57,076 nucleotides of DNA from a virus. Below the pieces are notes generated by a model, which did not search any database, had not been told where the DNA came from, and saw only the letters and a program-made list of their open reading frames with translations. How positions within the stretch are numbered: the stretch's first letter is position 1; each line of letters begins with the position of its first letter. A program made the translations under genes and the position numbers. Where the stretch lies: IMG/VR virus record IMGVR_UViG_3300037225_000975, positions 1 through 57,076 of that record. One strand, given 5' to 3'. Positions 1 through 6,784 of the stretch are shown piece after piece.

Positions 1-98
1 TCACGGCTCCGAACGCGATCTGCGTTGACGTGATCGAGCCGCCGATGGTCCCGCCTCCGCCAGCCGCCGCCCAGGATAGATTTCCAGCGCCATCGTTG
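1..98. repeat. 98-base perfect repeat of 55065-55162
   Basis: Bases 1-98 match 55065-55162 without a mismatch by direct reading. The match ends at base 99 (a versus g). Both copies encode the GAGNLSWAAAGGGGTIGG-type module of the fibre protein. The second copy is internal to the fibre gene, so this is either a true tandem module or an assembly path that entered the wrong repeat copy. Confidence 0.85.
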
Positions 99-538
99 AT
101 CAGTATGGTCGCCGCAGCGCCCTGCGAAGCCGGCCAGACATAGGGAATGGTGCCGATGGTGAGCGACGTCGACGGTAAGGCGGTGAGGCCGGCAGCGTTC
201 GCCACGACCAGCGTTGCGTTGCTGGCGAGCACCGGGATGGTGACGGAGAAGCTGCCGGTCTGAGCACCGGTCTTGATCGTGGTGGTGGTGCCGGTGCCGG
301 AGGTGGACGGGTCGAACGCGAGAATCTTGGTCGGGTCGACGGCATCCTTGATCGACACCCCGCCGGTGGCCGAGATGCCTTGCGCGACGTTGAGGCTGGT
401 GGTCGAGTTCAGCGCCGAGACGGCTGCGGCGCCGATCTGACCGGCAGCGACGTTGGCCGCGCCGGTGTCAGCGTACAGGACCATCCCGACCGCGAAAGCG
501 ACCGTGGAAAAGGCGGTCGGGAAGATCTTGTCAACCAT
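1..538 (-). CDS. N-terminal part of giant fibre/tail protein (runs off window start)
   Basis: The ATG at 538 follows a GGAG ribosome binding site and lies three bases after the stop of the preceding small ORF. About 140 residues begin MVDKIFPTAFSTVAFAVGMV and continue as Ala/Gly/Ser/Thr-rich sequence with a conserved INDGAGNLSW segment, typical of phage fibre proteins. The frame is open to base 1. Bases 87-122 equal bases 57041-57076 in the same codon phase. On a circular genome this ORF therefore continues into the large ORF ending at 53212, giving a protein of about 1426 residues. Bases 1-98 are instead identical to an internal repeat at 55065-55162, so the first ~86 bases may be a wrong repeat path at the contig end. 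Exact function (side fibre, head fibre or adhesin) cannot be told. Confidence 0.75.
   Translation of the reverse strand, partial: MVDKIFPTAFSTVAFAVGMVLYADTGAANVAAGQIGAAAVSALNSTTSLNVAQGISATGGVSIKDAVDPTKILAFDPSTSGTGTTTTIKTGAQTGSFSVTIPVLASNATLVVANAAGLTALPSTSLTIGTIPYVWPASQGAAATILINDGAGNLSWAAAGGGGTIGGSITSTQIAFGAV
87..122. repeat. 36-base terminal overlap with 57041-57076
   Basis: These 36 bases are identical to the last 36 bases of the window, and position 86 already differs from 57040. The identity preserves strand and codon phase of the fibre gene. This supports closure of the contig into a circle, as expected for a circularly permuted or circularly assembled phage genome. Confidence 0.8.
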
Positions 539-541
539 GGG

Positions 542-676
542 CTATCTCCAGGAGACGTTATCGCCGCCGCGGGTGAGCACGTTCTGCCCAGCTCGCGTGA
601 GGAGCTGGTTCGGGTAGTGGATGCTTCTCGACCCGTAGAAGATCGACGACCACAGGTTGAGGAATATGCCGATCAT
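542..676 (-). CDS. small protein, 44 aa, unknown
   Basis: The ATG at 676 starts one base after the TGA (678-680) of the upstream virion gene, and the TAG at 542-544 ends three bases before the fibre gene start. It fills the space between two real genes exactly. The product begins MIGIFLNLWSSIFYGSRSIH, has a short hydrophobic N-terminus and Gly/Arg/Asn-rich remainder. No family is recognised. The tight packing is the main argument that it is translated. Confidence 0.6.
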   Translation of the reverse strand: MIGIFLNLWSSIFYGSRSIHYPNQLLTRAGQNVLTRGGDNVSWR

Positions 677-677
677 G

Positions 678-917
678 TCAGTCGAGGAAGACTATGCCGC
701 TGGCGTTGGTTCCGGTTGCCATCACGCCGATGCAGACGGTCGGCAGGATGGAGCCAGCAGAGACGTTCTGGAACAGCACGGCGATGCCGTCGGGGCGCAC
801 CACGTTGACATCTCCGGAGATTCCGACATAGAGCGCCCGGCAGGCTGGGAACCTGCCGGAGTCGTTCGGAACGACCGCCCCGTAGCCAGAAGACGGCAGC
901 GTTGAGTTGTCGCCCAT
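678..917 (-). CDS. small virion-like protein, 79 aa
   Basis: This compact, beta-rich sequence has the pattern RALYVGISGDVNVVRPDG followed by VLFQNV, AGSILPTVCIGV and TGTNASGIV. Similar patterns occur in short conserved phage proteins of head-gene clusters, where they are seen as minor virion or spike-like components; this is from memory of the family pattern, not a search. It lies 23 bases after the 150-aa gene and just before the 44-aa ORF and the fibre gene, so a structural role fits. Confidence 0.8.
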   Translation of the reverse strand: MGDNSTLPSSGYGAVVPNDSGRFPACRALYVGISGDVNVVRPDGIAVLFQNVSAGSILPTVCIGVMATGTNASGIVFLD

Positions 918-940
918 GATCTTTCCCTTTCAGGGATGGT

Positions 941-1393
941 TCAGCGCTTGGAGCGCCTGCCGCGATTGGCGGCGATGTCATCCTCGTCCTCCTGGGTCGA
1001 AACCGCGACCGGGGCTTCCTGCGCTGGAGGAGCGTCGGTGACCGGGATCTTGTTCTGGAGCTCGCGAATCTGCTTCGCCGACTCCTCCCTGGTCTTCTCC
1101 ACCGCCTCGGCGGTGGCCGCCTCGATCATCTGTCGCACTTGCGCGTGCGAGAGTTGCGACGGTCCAGCTCCGGTTCCGGCAGATCCCGGCGACTTGCGGA
1201 GCTCTTCCGGCGTGCACTCACCCTCGGGTTTCGCCGAGTAACAGCGACGGAGCAGATGGCCGATCTGGTCGTGAGCTTGCGGGCCGACGACCGAGCGTCC
1301 TTCGACGAAATTGATGCCGCCGAAGTTCTCGGTCTTGCCGGCGACTGGGCCGGTGAGAACCCACGTGACTGGATGCGTGCTCGTGTTCGACAT
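941..1393 (-). CDS. unknown protein, 150 aa, helical and charged C-terminal half
   Basis: The first ~55 residues form a small folded region containing TWVLTGPVAGKTENFGGINF. The middle is Gly/Pro/Ser-rich. From about residue 80 the sequence is helical and charged (QVRQMIEAATAEAVEKTR), probably a short coiled coil. The C-terminus is acidic then basic (EDEDDIAANRGRRSKR). The gene lies in the head cluster between two virion-like genes; a small head or connector accessory protein is possible but not shown. Confidence 0.75.
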   Translation of the reverse strand: MSNTSTHPVTWVLTGPVAGKTENFGGINFVEGRSVVGPQAHDQIGHLLRRCYSAKPEGECTPEELRKSPGSAGTGAGPSQLSHAQVRQMIEAATAEAVEKTREESAKQIRELQNKIPVTDAPPAQEAPVAVSTQEDEDDIAANRGRRSKR

Positions 1394-1438
1394 GGCTCTT
1401 CCTCCTGGGTTGAGCGGGTGATGTGAAAGAAGGACTCA

Positions 1439-1459
1439 GGGAGAGTGTCGTCCTCTCCC
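1439..1459 (-). terminator. hairpin in the 1394-1480 intergenic gap
   Basis: GGGAGAG (1439-1445) and CTCTCCC (1453-1459) form a 7-bp stem around a 7-base loop. It extends to CTC/GAG outside one mismatch. On the minus strand the stem is followed by a pyrimidine-rich run (TGAGTCCTTCTTTC). It lies just downstream of the 338-aa gene, so it could attenuate transcription or stabilise an mRNA 3' end. Confidence 0.45.
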
Positions 1460-1480
1460 CGAGATCGCGACGTCGACCGA

Positions 1481-2497
1481 TCAGCCGGTGACGAAGCCCT
1501 GCGCGGCGACCGCCAGCTCCAGCACCGGGAGGCGCGGGATCGGCAGCACGGTGTCGGCCGGCAGCACGATGTTGCGGTCGATCGAGCTGGCGCCGGGCGC
1601 GGTCACGGTCGGCTGGAGCGCGGCCTGGGCCACGCCGCCGAAGGTGATCGAGCTGGTGATGACCTTGGCACCCTGCGCGTCGGTCGCACCGGGGATCAGG
1701 AGGGTGTTCGTCCCCGCCGTGTAGGTGCAGTTGTTCACGACCGTGTTCGCCAGCGCCTTGAGCAGCACCACCATGCGGGCACCGATCAGGTCCATCGTCT
1801 CGGTGTCGCCGAAGTACAGCGAGGTGTTGATCGGGTACGTCGCGTCGCTGATCTGGATGTTCCACTTGTAACCGGCCAGGACGCCGGCCACGAAGGTGAT
1901 CGTGCGGGCCGAACCGGCGGTGGTGACTGCCGAGACCACCGGAGCGTACTGCGAGTACGGGTAGACGGCAGGGGCGGGAAGAACCTGGGCGGCAGCGCCA
2001 GGGATCGCCACGCCGGTCTGCGTGAGGGTGGGGACCACCACGCCGAACGCAGCCTGGATGTCGTTGGGCGGGCTGACGAAGTAGCCGGCGGTGATGATCT
2101 TGGCGCCGAGGCTGTTGCCCGCGGCGATGGTGATCACGAGGCCGGACGAGGTGACGCCGGACGGGAAGGTCGCGGTGTCGGCGTTCATCACGGCGGTCAG
2201 GCCGACCACCAGATTCAGCAGCAGATCGCCGGCGACGCCGACATAGCTGTAGGTCTGGGCGACGCCGGCAGCGTTCTGCACGGTGGCGCGGGCCTCGATC
2301 CCGCTCATGTCGGAGCGGTCAGCGAGCTCGGTGACGGTGGCGCCGACCCACGGCAGGTTGTTCTGGCCGTAGTAGGTCTTGGCGATGGCGAGAGCGTCGG
2401 TGGGATTGTCGGCCCGGACGATCATCGTGTCCTTGCCGTTGATGAACCCGGCCGGGGCGGTGGTCGCCAGCGAGCGCTGGACTGAGTACGTGGGCAT
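1481..2497 (-). CDS. probable virion structural protein, 338 aa
   Basis: The ATG at 2497 gives MPTYSVQRSLATTAPAGF. The composition (Ala/Val/Thr/Gly-rich, few charges, many predicted strands) is that of a phage structural protein. Recognisable stretches include DTMIVRADNPTDALAIAK near the N-terminus and a C-terminal LPIPRLPVLELAVAAQGF. It sits immediately downstream of the capsid gene, behind a strong intergenic hairpin. The position suits a decoration, head-completion or other abundant virion protein. I do not recognise a named family. Confidence 0.8.
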   Translation of the reverse strand: MPTYSVQRSLATTAPAGFINGKDTMIVRADNPTDALAIAKTYYGQNNLPWVGATVTELADRSDMSGIEARATVQNAAGVAQTYSYVGVAGDLLLNLVVGLTAVMNADTATFPSGVTSSGLVITIAAGNSLGAKIITAGYFVSPPNDIQAAFGVVVPTLTQTGVAIPGAAAQVLPAPAVYPYSQYAPVVSAVTTAGSARTITFVAGVLAGYKWNIQISDATYPINTSLYFGDTETMDLIGARMVVLLKALANTVVNNCTYTAGTNTLLIPGATDAQGAKVITSSITFGGVAQAALQPTVTAPGASSIDRNIVLPADTVLPIPRLPVLELAVAAQGFVTG

Positions 2498-2564
2498 GGG
2501 AGTGAGCTCCGAATGAGAGGTTGGGAAGAGCGGAAGGTCTCCTGGCGTCGACCGAGGAAGAGGT

Positions 2565-2617
2565 GGTCTCCGAGAATTATGCCGTCTGCCAGGAGTCAGG
2601 CGACGTTCTCGGAGACC
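2565..2617 (-). terminator. strong hairpin downstream of the capsid gene
   Basis: GGTCTCCGAGAA (2565-2576) and TTCTCGGAGACC (2606-2617) form a perfect 12-bp inverted repeat around a 29-base loop, which holds a further small GCC/GGC stem. It lies in the 131-base gap between the capsid gene stop and the next gene. No U-run follows, so partial termination, attenuation or mRNA protection is more likely than full termination. Confidence 0.55.
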
Positions 2618-2628
2618 CCCTCAGCTCG

Positions 2629-3567
2629 TCAGTTCGTGACGCCGTTGCAGACCGCGAGGCCGTTCAGGTTGAAGAGCGCGAGACCCGCGTACCACTTGAC
2701 GCGGGTGATCATCTCGTCGCGGCTCTGGTGGACGCCGACTCGCTCGACCTGCATGCCCGCGGCGTTCAGCGCCGTGAGACCCGAGATGCCGTACTTCCGC
2801 GAGCCGTCGTCCAGCGTGCCGGCGATGACCGACGTGCACCCGGTGGCGGTGCCCTGGACCTGGTTGATTGGCAGGTAGTCATTGCGGAAGATCGGGATCT
2901 TGCGGTAGCTGGGGACTTCGATGCCGCTCGGGAGGGCGACCACCTCGTCGATGCGAGCGCCGCCGAGAGCGCGCAGCAAGGCGAAGTAGGCGTTGATGGT
3001 CCGCCCGTTCATGATGAAGTAGTCGACCTCGCCGTCCTTGTCGATCACGAGGTTGATGAGCTGGTCGAGGGTGGCGAGCGTCAGCGGGCCGCCGTTGGTC
3101 GGATCGCCGGTGCCGTTCGGCTGCACGAAGGTCTTGCTGACGTCGCAGAGACCGAGCAGGCCGGTGAACTGGTCGGCCGAGCCGGTGCCGTTCAGCAGCA
3201 TGTTGCGATAGAGGCGACCGGCCGACTTGGCCTTGCTCGCGATCTGGACCGCTTCCTGGTTGTTGCCTTGGCCGGAGCGGGTGGCCTGCACGAGACCGTT
3301 CACCTCGGCGTCGCCGATGATGCTGGTCAGCGAGCTGGTGACCTGGGTGAAGGTCGCCGGGTTCTTGTTGGTGATGGTGTCGCCGACCGCGTAGGTGCCG
3401 ACATCTCCGAGCACGAGCTCGCGGTTGTAGGCGAGGGCGTTGCCATCGATCCCGTCGAACGGCAGGATCTCGTAGAACCTGTCGACGGTGATGATGTTTT
3501 CGACCACGCCAGCGATCAGCTCGTTCTGGCAGAGCGCGGCCGACTGGGCCAAGGTGATGGATGACAT
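2629..3567 (-). CDS. major capsid protein, HK97-fold type
   Basis: The 312-residue protein follows directly after a scaffold-like gene. It shows the usual order of an HK97-type capsid protein: an N-terminal helical region, a segment DVGTYAVGDTITNKNPATFT resembling the extended loop/strand, a helical spine around NQEAVQIASKAKSAGRLYRN, and a C-terminal P/A-domain-like half with PSYRKIPIFRNDYLP and IAGTLDDGSRKYGISGL. The length matches short capsid proteins cleaved or assembled with a separate scaffold. The start at 3567 is preceded by GGGAG, which is also the 3' arm of a hairpin. The assignment rests on context and pattern rather than a search. Confidence 0.9.
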   Translation of the reverse strand: MSSITLAQSAALCQNELIAGVVENIITVDRFYEILPFDGIDGNALAYNRELVLGDVGTYAVGDTITNKNPATFTQVTSSLTSIIGDAEVNGLVQATRSGQGNNQEAVQIASKAKSAGRLYRNMLLNGTGSADQFTGLLGLCDVSKTFVQPNGTGDPTNGGPLTLATLDQLINLVIDKDGEVDYFIMNGRTINAYFALLRALGGARIDEVVALPSGIEVPSYRKIPIFRNDYLPINQVQGTATGCTSVIAGTLDDGSRKYGISGLTALNAAGMQVERVGVHQSRDEMITRVKWYAGLALFNLNGLAVCNGVTN

Positions 3568-3572
3568 GGTGC

Positions 3573-3632
3573 GGGACTCCCGATGGTTGGTGGTGCTCGT
3601 CAGAGCGACCTGCCGGCCAGAGCGGGAGTCCC
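3573..3632 (-). promoter_or_regulatory. leader hairpin covering the capsid ribosome binding site
   Basis: GGGACTCCCG (3573-3582) pairs with CGGGAGTCCC (3623-3632), a perfect 10-bp inverted repeat around a 40-base loop. In the minus-strand mRNA the second arm, ending five bases before the capsid ATG, contains the only good Shine-Dalgarno sequence (GGGAG). Pairing would hide it, suggesting translational control or RNA processing at the most expressed gene. This is inference from sequence. Confidence 0.55.
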
Positions 3633-3651
3633 TACCCCTGATGGGTGACGA

Positions 3652-4479
3652 CTACCGCGGCAGCTGAGACAGACCGCGCTCGATTTTCTGTTGCGGAGTC
3701 AGCTTGTCGGAGGGAATCGCTCCCTTGCCGGTGCCAGATCCTTGTGGCATCCCGCCACCGGACCGGCCGCTCGACTCGAAGGCTCTCGCATACTTGGGAT
3801 TGGCTCGCATCTCCGCGACCAGTCCCTCTATGCTGAGATACCCGCCTCGTCCGTCCGAGCGAGGATCACCCTCGTCGTCGACGACTCTGACGACATACTT
3901 GCCGTCTTCCTTCAGAAGTACACACTGGTCCGTGATGAGCCGCGACAGCAGCTCGACGGATCCTTTCGCTGAAGCGAGAGCCGAGATGGCTTCCTTCTCG
4001 ATCAGGTGAGTCGCCAGGGACTCCCCCATCTCGCGAACTCGCGCCTCGTGCTCGGTCTTGAGCTGCTGGATGGTCTGCTCCGTTTCCTTCTTGATCTTGT
4101 CCAGCGCTCCCTTTGTGCGGCCGTCCGTGTCGCCGTTCTTCTCCTCGATCTCGCGGATCTTCTCGAGCTTCGCCTTGATATCTTCCGGCTCCATGCCCAG
4201 CTCCGTCCATCGACGGATCTGCGCCTTCATCTCCTTCGCCGCTTTGCGCTCGCTGTCGAGCGCCTTGGTGAGGCCGGTGTTGTCGAGCCGCTTGGCGAGA
4301 ACGGGGTCGAGCTTGTACTTGCCATCCTCTCCCTTGGCGTAGAGGGACTGGTACTGCTTCGGCACGGTGGCGACGTCGTCGACCTCCGGCGCGATCACGA
4401 CGTCGTCGCCATCGCCCGCTGCGCGGGCGCTGGTAGCTGCGAGCGCCATGGCGCCGATGGCTAGTGCGAGAATGAACAT
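3652..4479 (-). CDS. scaffold-like protein with a signal-peptide-like N-terminus, 275 aa
   Basis: Residues ~30-190 are highly charged and helical (SERKAAKEMKAQIRRWTEL, KLEKIREIEEKNGDTDGR, KKETEQTIQQLKTEHEARV), as in internal scaffolding proteins. The C-terminus is basic and Gly/Ser-rich. The gene lies directly upstream of the capsid gene, the classic scaffold position. Oddly, the protein begins MFILALAIGAMALAATSARA, a textbook Sec signal peptide ending in an AxA cleavage motif. The start is well supported by CCAGGAG upstream of the ATG at 4479; the next in-frame ATG (codon 11) has no ribosome binding site. Confidence 0.8.
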   Translation of the reverse strand: MFILALAIGAMALAATSARAAGDGDDVVIAPEVDDVATVPKQYQSLYAKGEDGKYKLDPVLAKRLDNTGLTKALDSERKAAKEMKAQIRRWTELGMEPEDIKAKLEKIREIEEKNGDTDGRTKGALDKIKKETEQTIQQLKTEHEARVREMGESLATHLIEKEAISALASAKGSVELLSRLITDQCVLLKEDGKYVVRVVDDEGDPRSDGRGGYLSIEGLVAEMRANPKYARAFESSGRSGGGMPQGSGTGKGAIPSDKLTPQQKIERGLSQLPR

Positions 4480-4497
4480 GTCCTGGTCTCCTGGGTG

Positions 4498-4572
4498 CCG
4501 GCGTCACGCCGGGCTCTGAGACGGACGGCGTCACGCCGCCCATCGGTGGTTGTGCGAGAGCGTCTCGCTCTC
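4498..4572 (-). promoter_or_regulatory. three small hairpins in the scaffold leader
   Basis: The gap between the 185-aa gene and the scaffold gene holds CCGGCG-TCA-CGCCGG (4498-4512), CGGCG-TCA-CGCCG (4526-4538) and GAGAGCG-TCT-CGCTCTC (4556-4572). The first two are near-identical repeats. All have 3-base loops and no U-tract. Such structures may protect or process the mRNA of abundant head proteins. Confidence 0.45.
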
Positions 4573-4584
4573 GACTTCAGAGAT

Positions 4585-5142
4585 TCAAGGGCGCGAACTG
4601 CGCGAACTGCGCAATTGAGAACCGTAGTTCGTCAACTGCATCTGGCGCTTGCCGAGGTCCTTGCCCTTGGCGATGACTTCGCTGCCGTAGCGAGCATCAC
4701 CTTTGCCATGCATCTTCGCAGCTTTCTCGTGAGCTGCTGCAGCGGCTTCATGCAGATCTTTCGATTCAGTGGAGTCAGCTTTTCCAGCCGCCTCGCGGTG
4801 CAAAGCTGCAGTTTTCAGATGCTGCTCAGAAGTCGCCGATGAGGAAGCGCCCCATGCTGACCGATGCGAAGCCAGTTCAGCTGACTCCATGACTTTCAGA
4901 TTTGGTTCTCTCTTGTTGAATCTATTCTGCACCGGGGCAGCTTTCATCGTAGCCTTCTCTGCGAGTATCGAAGCAGCGTGTGCCTCTTTACCGGCAGGAG
5001 CTAGAGGTTCGCTAGGAACCAAGGCGCCTGTCTCGTCTCTTACGAGCTTGTCTTTCGACTTAGGGCCGCCGCCGATCTTTTCGGCACTGCCGCCTGATCC
5101 GCTAGAGAACTTGCCTTGCGAGTCATGGTTGTCGTTGGGCAT
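4585..5142 (-). CDS. MPND-type paralogue A, 185 aa, helical head-cluster protein
   Basis: The start at 5142 (MPNDNHDSQGKFSSGSGG) is chosen because the gene at 5343-5795 begins almost identically (MPNDSHDAQGRFASGGGSGG); both then read AEKIGGG. After a disordered basic linker, the C-terminal half has helical repeats rich in His, Ala and Glu/Lys, for example TAALHREAAGKADS and LHEAAAAAHEKAAKMHGKG. The two genes look like a tandem duplication separated by a small zinc-ribbon gene. Comparable His/Ala-rich repeats occur in phage head proteins of unknown role. A scaffold accessory or internal virion protein is possible. Confidence 0.75.
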   Translation of the reverse strand: MPNDNHDSQGKFSSGSGGSAEKIGGGPKSKDKLVRDETGALVPSEPLAPAGKEAHAASILAEKATMKAAPVQNRFNKREPNLKVMESAELASHRSAWGASSSATSEQHLKTAALHREAAGKADSTESKDLHEAAAAAHEKAAKMHGKGDARYGSEVIAKGKDLGKRQMQLTNYGSQLRSSRSSRP

Positions 5143-5147
5143 GGGGT

Positions 5148-5339
5148 TCAGTCCTCGTAGTGGATGGAGCCTTGCAGCTCGGAGAGAGTGACGACTTCCT
5201 GGCAGTCGAGGCAGCGATGCTGAAACAGCGGAGGGTGGACGGGATGCGAGACGCCGATCGGCTCGAGCCTGGTGCCGTCGCACTTGGGGCAGCGGTAGAA
5301 GCGCCGCGTCACCCGCACTTCGCGATCGTCATGCTTCAC
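5148..5339 (-). CDS. zinc-ribbon protein, 63 aa
   Basis: Two CxxC pairs (YRCPKCDGTRLEP and HRCLDCQEVVTL), about 26 residues apart, form a standard zinc ribbon. The protein is inserted between the two MPND paralogues and nearly abuts both. Nucleic-acid or protein binding is likely; no specific role can be assigned. Confidence 0.8.
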   Translation of the reverse strand: MKHDDREVRVTRRFYRCPKCDGTRLEPIGVSHPVHPPLFQHRCLDCQEVVTLSELQGSIHYED

Positions 5340-5342
5340 GAT

Positions 5343-5795
5343 TTAACCACGGAACTTGCTCTTCGGCATTCCGGCGTTGTATTTGAGCGGGTTGGATCTG
5401 TAACTTCTCTGAGCTGGACTGACATCTCCGCGCTTAGCTGCCTTCATGTGCTCTGCTTGATAGCCGCGATGCGACTCAGCCTTCGCCTCATGGTGAGACT
5501 TGTACTGCTGATCGTTCGATTCGGCGGCGAGATTGGCATGCATGCGAGCGGCTGTGCCGTGCGCCTCTGAAGCGGCGATGTGATCTGCTTTCTTGCCGCT
5601 GCTCACCGCCGCAGACGAAAGAGAGTGAGCTTTCTCGCTTTGGCCACTGGCGGCGATCCCTCTGTCTATTGATCTCGTCTCGTCAGCGGTCATCATGCGA
5701 GGAGTGCTCTTCTTACCGCCTCCAATCTTCTCCGCTCCGCCAGACCCGCCGCCAGAAGCGAATCGACCTTGCGCGTCGTGGGAGTCATTGGGCAT
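5343..5795 (-). CDS. MPND-type paralogue B, 150 aa
   Basis: It shares the N-terminal MPND.HD.QG.F.SG segment and AEKIGGG with the 185-aa protein at 4585-5142. The remainder has the same His/Ala-rich helical character (ASEAHGTAARMHANLAAES, KSHHEAKAESHRGYQAEH), ending with basic, Asn/Ser-rich sequence. Its start overlaps the end of the 165-aa gene by 11 bases, consistent with translational coupling. Function unknown; a virion-associated role is inferred only from position. Confidence 0.8.
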   Translation of the reverse strand: MPNDSHDAQGRFASGGGSGGAEKIGGGKKSTPRMMTADETRSIDRGIAASGQSEKAHSLSSAAVSSGKKADHIAASEAHGTAARMHANLAAESNDQQYKSHHEAKAESHRGYQAEHMKAAKRGDVSPAQRSYRSNPLKYNAGMPKSKFRG

Positions 5796-6282
5796 GGTGG
5801 AATCCTTCTTGGTGGCGGTAGGGGCCGAGGTAGAGGTCGGGAGGAGGGGCTTCGTCGCCGGACTTGGTCTTGGCGGCTTTCGCTTCCCTGGATGCGAGGG
5901 CGGTCTCGTACTCGGCGACCTCGGCGGGGTCGAGTCCCTGGTCGAGCATGAGGTGGAGGTGCTCTGCCAGAAGAGCCGCCTCGTGGGCGTCGTCGTAGGA
6001 GAGTTTCGCCTCGACCATGAGGTGGCGCTCGATCGCTTCGTGGTGCGCTATCGCTTTATAGACGTCGACCGTCCTGCCGCTCGCGAGCTTGATCGTCTCC
6101 GGGCAGGCATAGTCGAAGTAGATCGTCCTGCCGTCGTTCGAGGCGCCGGAGAGGAGCGGCACCCTCGCCACGACGAACTTCGGCGGTCCCTCCGCGTCCT
6201 CGGGTCCCGTCTCGTCGGCAGGCTCTCGCAACTTTGGAGCTGGAGGGCGCTTGCCTCTGCCGACGAGAAGGGACTCTACCAC
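5785..6282 (-). CDS. conserved phage protein with HHEAIERH motif, 165 aa
   Basis: The start is a GTG at 6282, three bases after the TGA of the preceding gene. A Pro/Glu-rich N-terminus is followed by VPLLSGASNDGRTIYFDYAC, DVYKAIAHHEAIERHLMVE and SYDDAHEAALLAEHLHLML. I recall the arrangement of a strand region, a helix with HEAxE and a later A..AE helix from a conserved protein of unknown function in phage head clusters. The HEAIERH helix is reminiscent of zinc-peptidase motifs, but it is not a canonical HExxH. It might be a virion or maturation factor. Confidence 0.75.
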   Translation of the reverse strand: MVESLLVGRGKRPPAPKLREPADETGPEDAEGPPKFVVARVPLLSGASNDGRTIYFDYACPETIKLASGRTVDVYKAIAHHEAIERHLMVEAKLSYDDAHEAALLAEHLHLMLDQGLDPAEVAEYETALASREAKAAKTKSGDEAPPPDLYLGPYRHQEGFHHAQ

Positions 6283-6285
6283 CTG

Positions 6286-6558
6286 TCACCAATGCCAGGT
6301 GCCGGCGGGCTTGGCGTCTTCGTCGTGCGTGACGCCCGAGACGTGCATCGGCAGGCCGTCGAGCTTTGGATTGCCGGTGAGGAACGCGACTGCGGCGACG
6401 ATCTCGGAGTCGGCCTTGACGTGGGTGACCACCGCCTCACGGTCGACGATCCCGTCCTTGGTGGTGGTCGAGAGCTTGATGCGAGCTCCTGGACGAAGAC
6501 GAGGCGGATTCGCGACCGGAGGAGGAGCGACCGGAGGCTGCGGGACCGGGCCTGCCAT
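6286..6558 (-). CDS. small conserved phage protein ending GTWHW, 90 aa
   Basis: A Pro-rich N-terminus is followed by a beta domain: GARIKLSTTTKDGIVDREAV, VAAVAFLTGNPKLDGLPMHV and a C-terminal AKPAGTWHW. The Trp-His-Trp tail is seen in small phage proteins of unknown function near portal and capsid genes. The gene lies between the 65-aa gene and the 165-aa gene with 2-3 base gaps, so it belongs to the head operon. Confidence 0.75.
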   Translation of the reverse strand: MAGPVPQPPVAPPPVANPPRLRPGARIKLSTTTKDGIVDREAVVTHVKADSEIVAAVAFLTGNPKLDGLPMHVSGVTHDEDAKPAGTWHW

Positions 6559-6561
6559 GGC

Positions 6562-6759
6562 TCAGTCCTCCAGCTTTCCGCTCGGCTCGGTCTGCTTCAG
6601 CGAGCGACGGCCGACCTGGGAGAGCGCGTCGGCAAGCTTCGACTTGCCTTCCGGGGTGTGGAGCTTGGTCGTCTGGCCGGTCGGGGTCGAACCCGCCGCG
6701 GCGACCGCGGCTGCCATGTCGGAGGCGTGGCACTTGTCGGCGGAGTGGATGGGCTGCAT
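6562..6759 (-). CDS. unknown small protein, 65 aa
   Basis: The ATG at 6759 is followed by MQPIHSADKCHASDMAAAVA and a basic, Lys/Ser-rich C-terminus (KLADALSQVGRRSLKQTEP). It lies 25 bases beyond the tRNA and three bases before the 90-aa gene. No family is recognised; the tight spacing supports expression. Confidence 0.65.
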   Translation of the reverse strand: MQPIHSADKCHASDMAAAVAAAGSTPTGQTTKLHTPEGKSKLADALSQVGRRSLKQTEPSGKLED

Positions 6760-6784
6760 GGTGTGAGTTCCTTCGATGTGAGTG

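Noticed and set aside
1445-3564. Long open frames on the plus strand opposite the capsid and neighbouring genes
   Set aside because: They run antisense to genes with clear protein character and good start signals; composition (Arg/Gly/Val repetitive) is that of GC-rich reverse-frame shadows.
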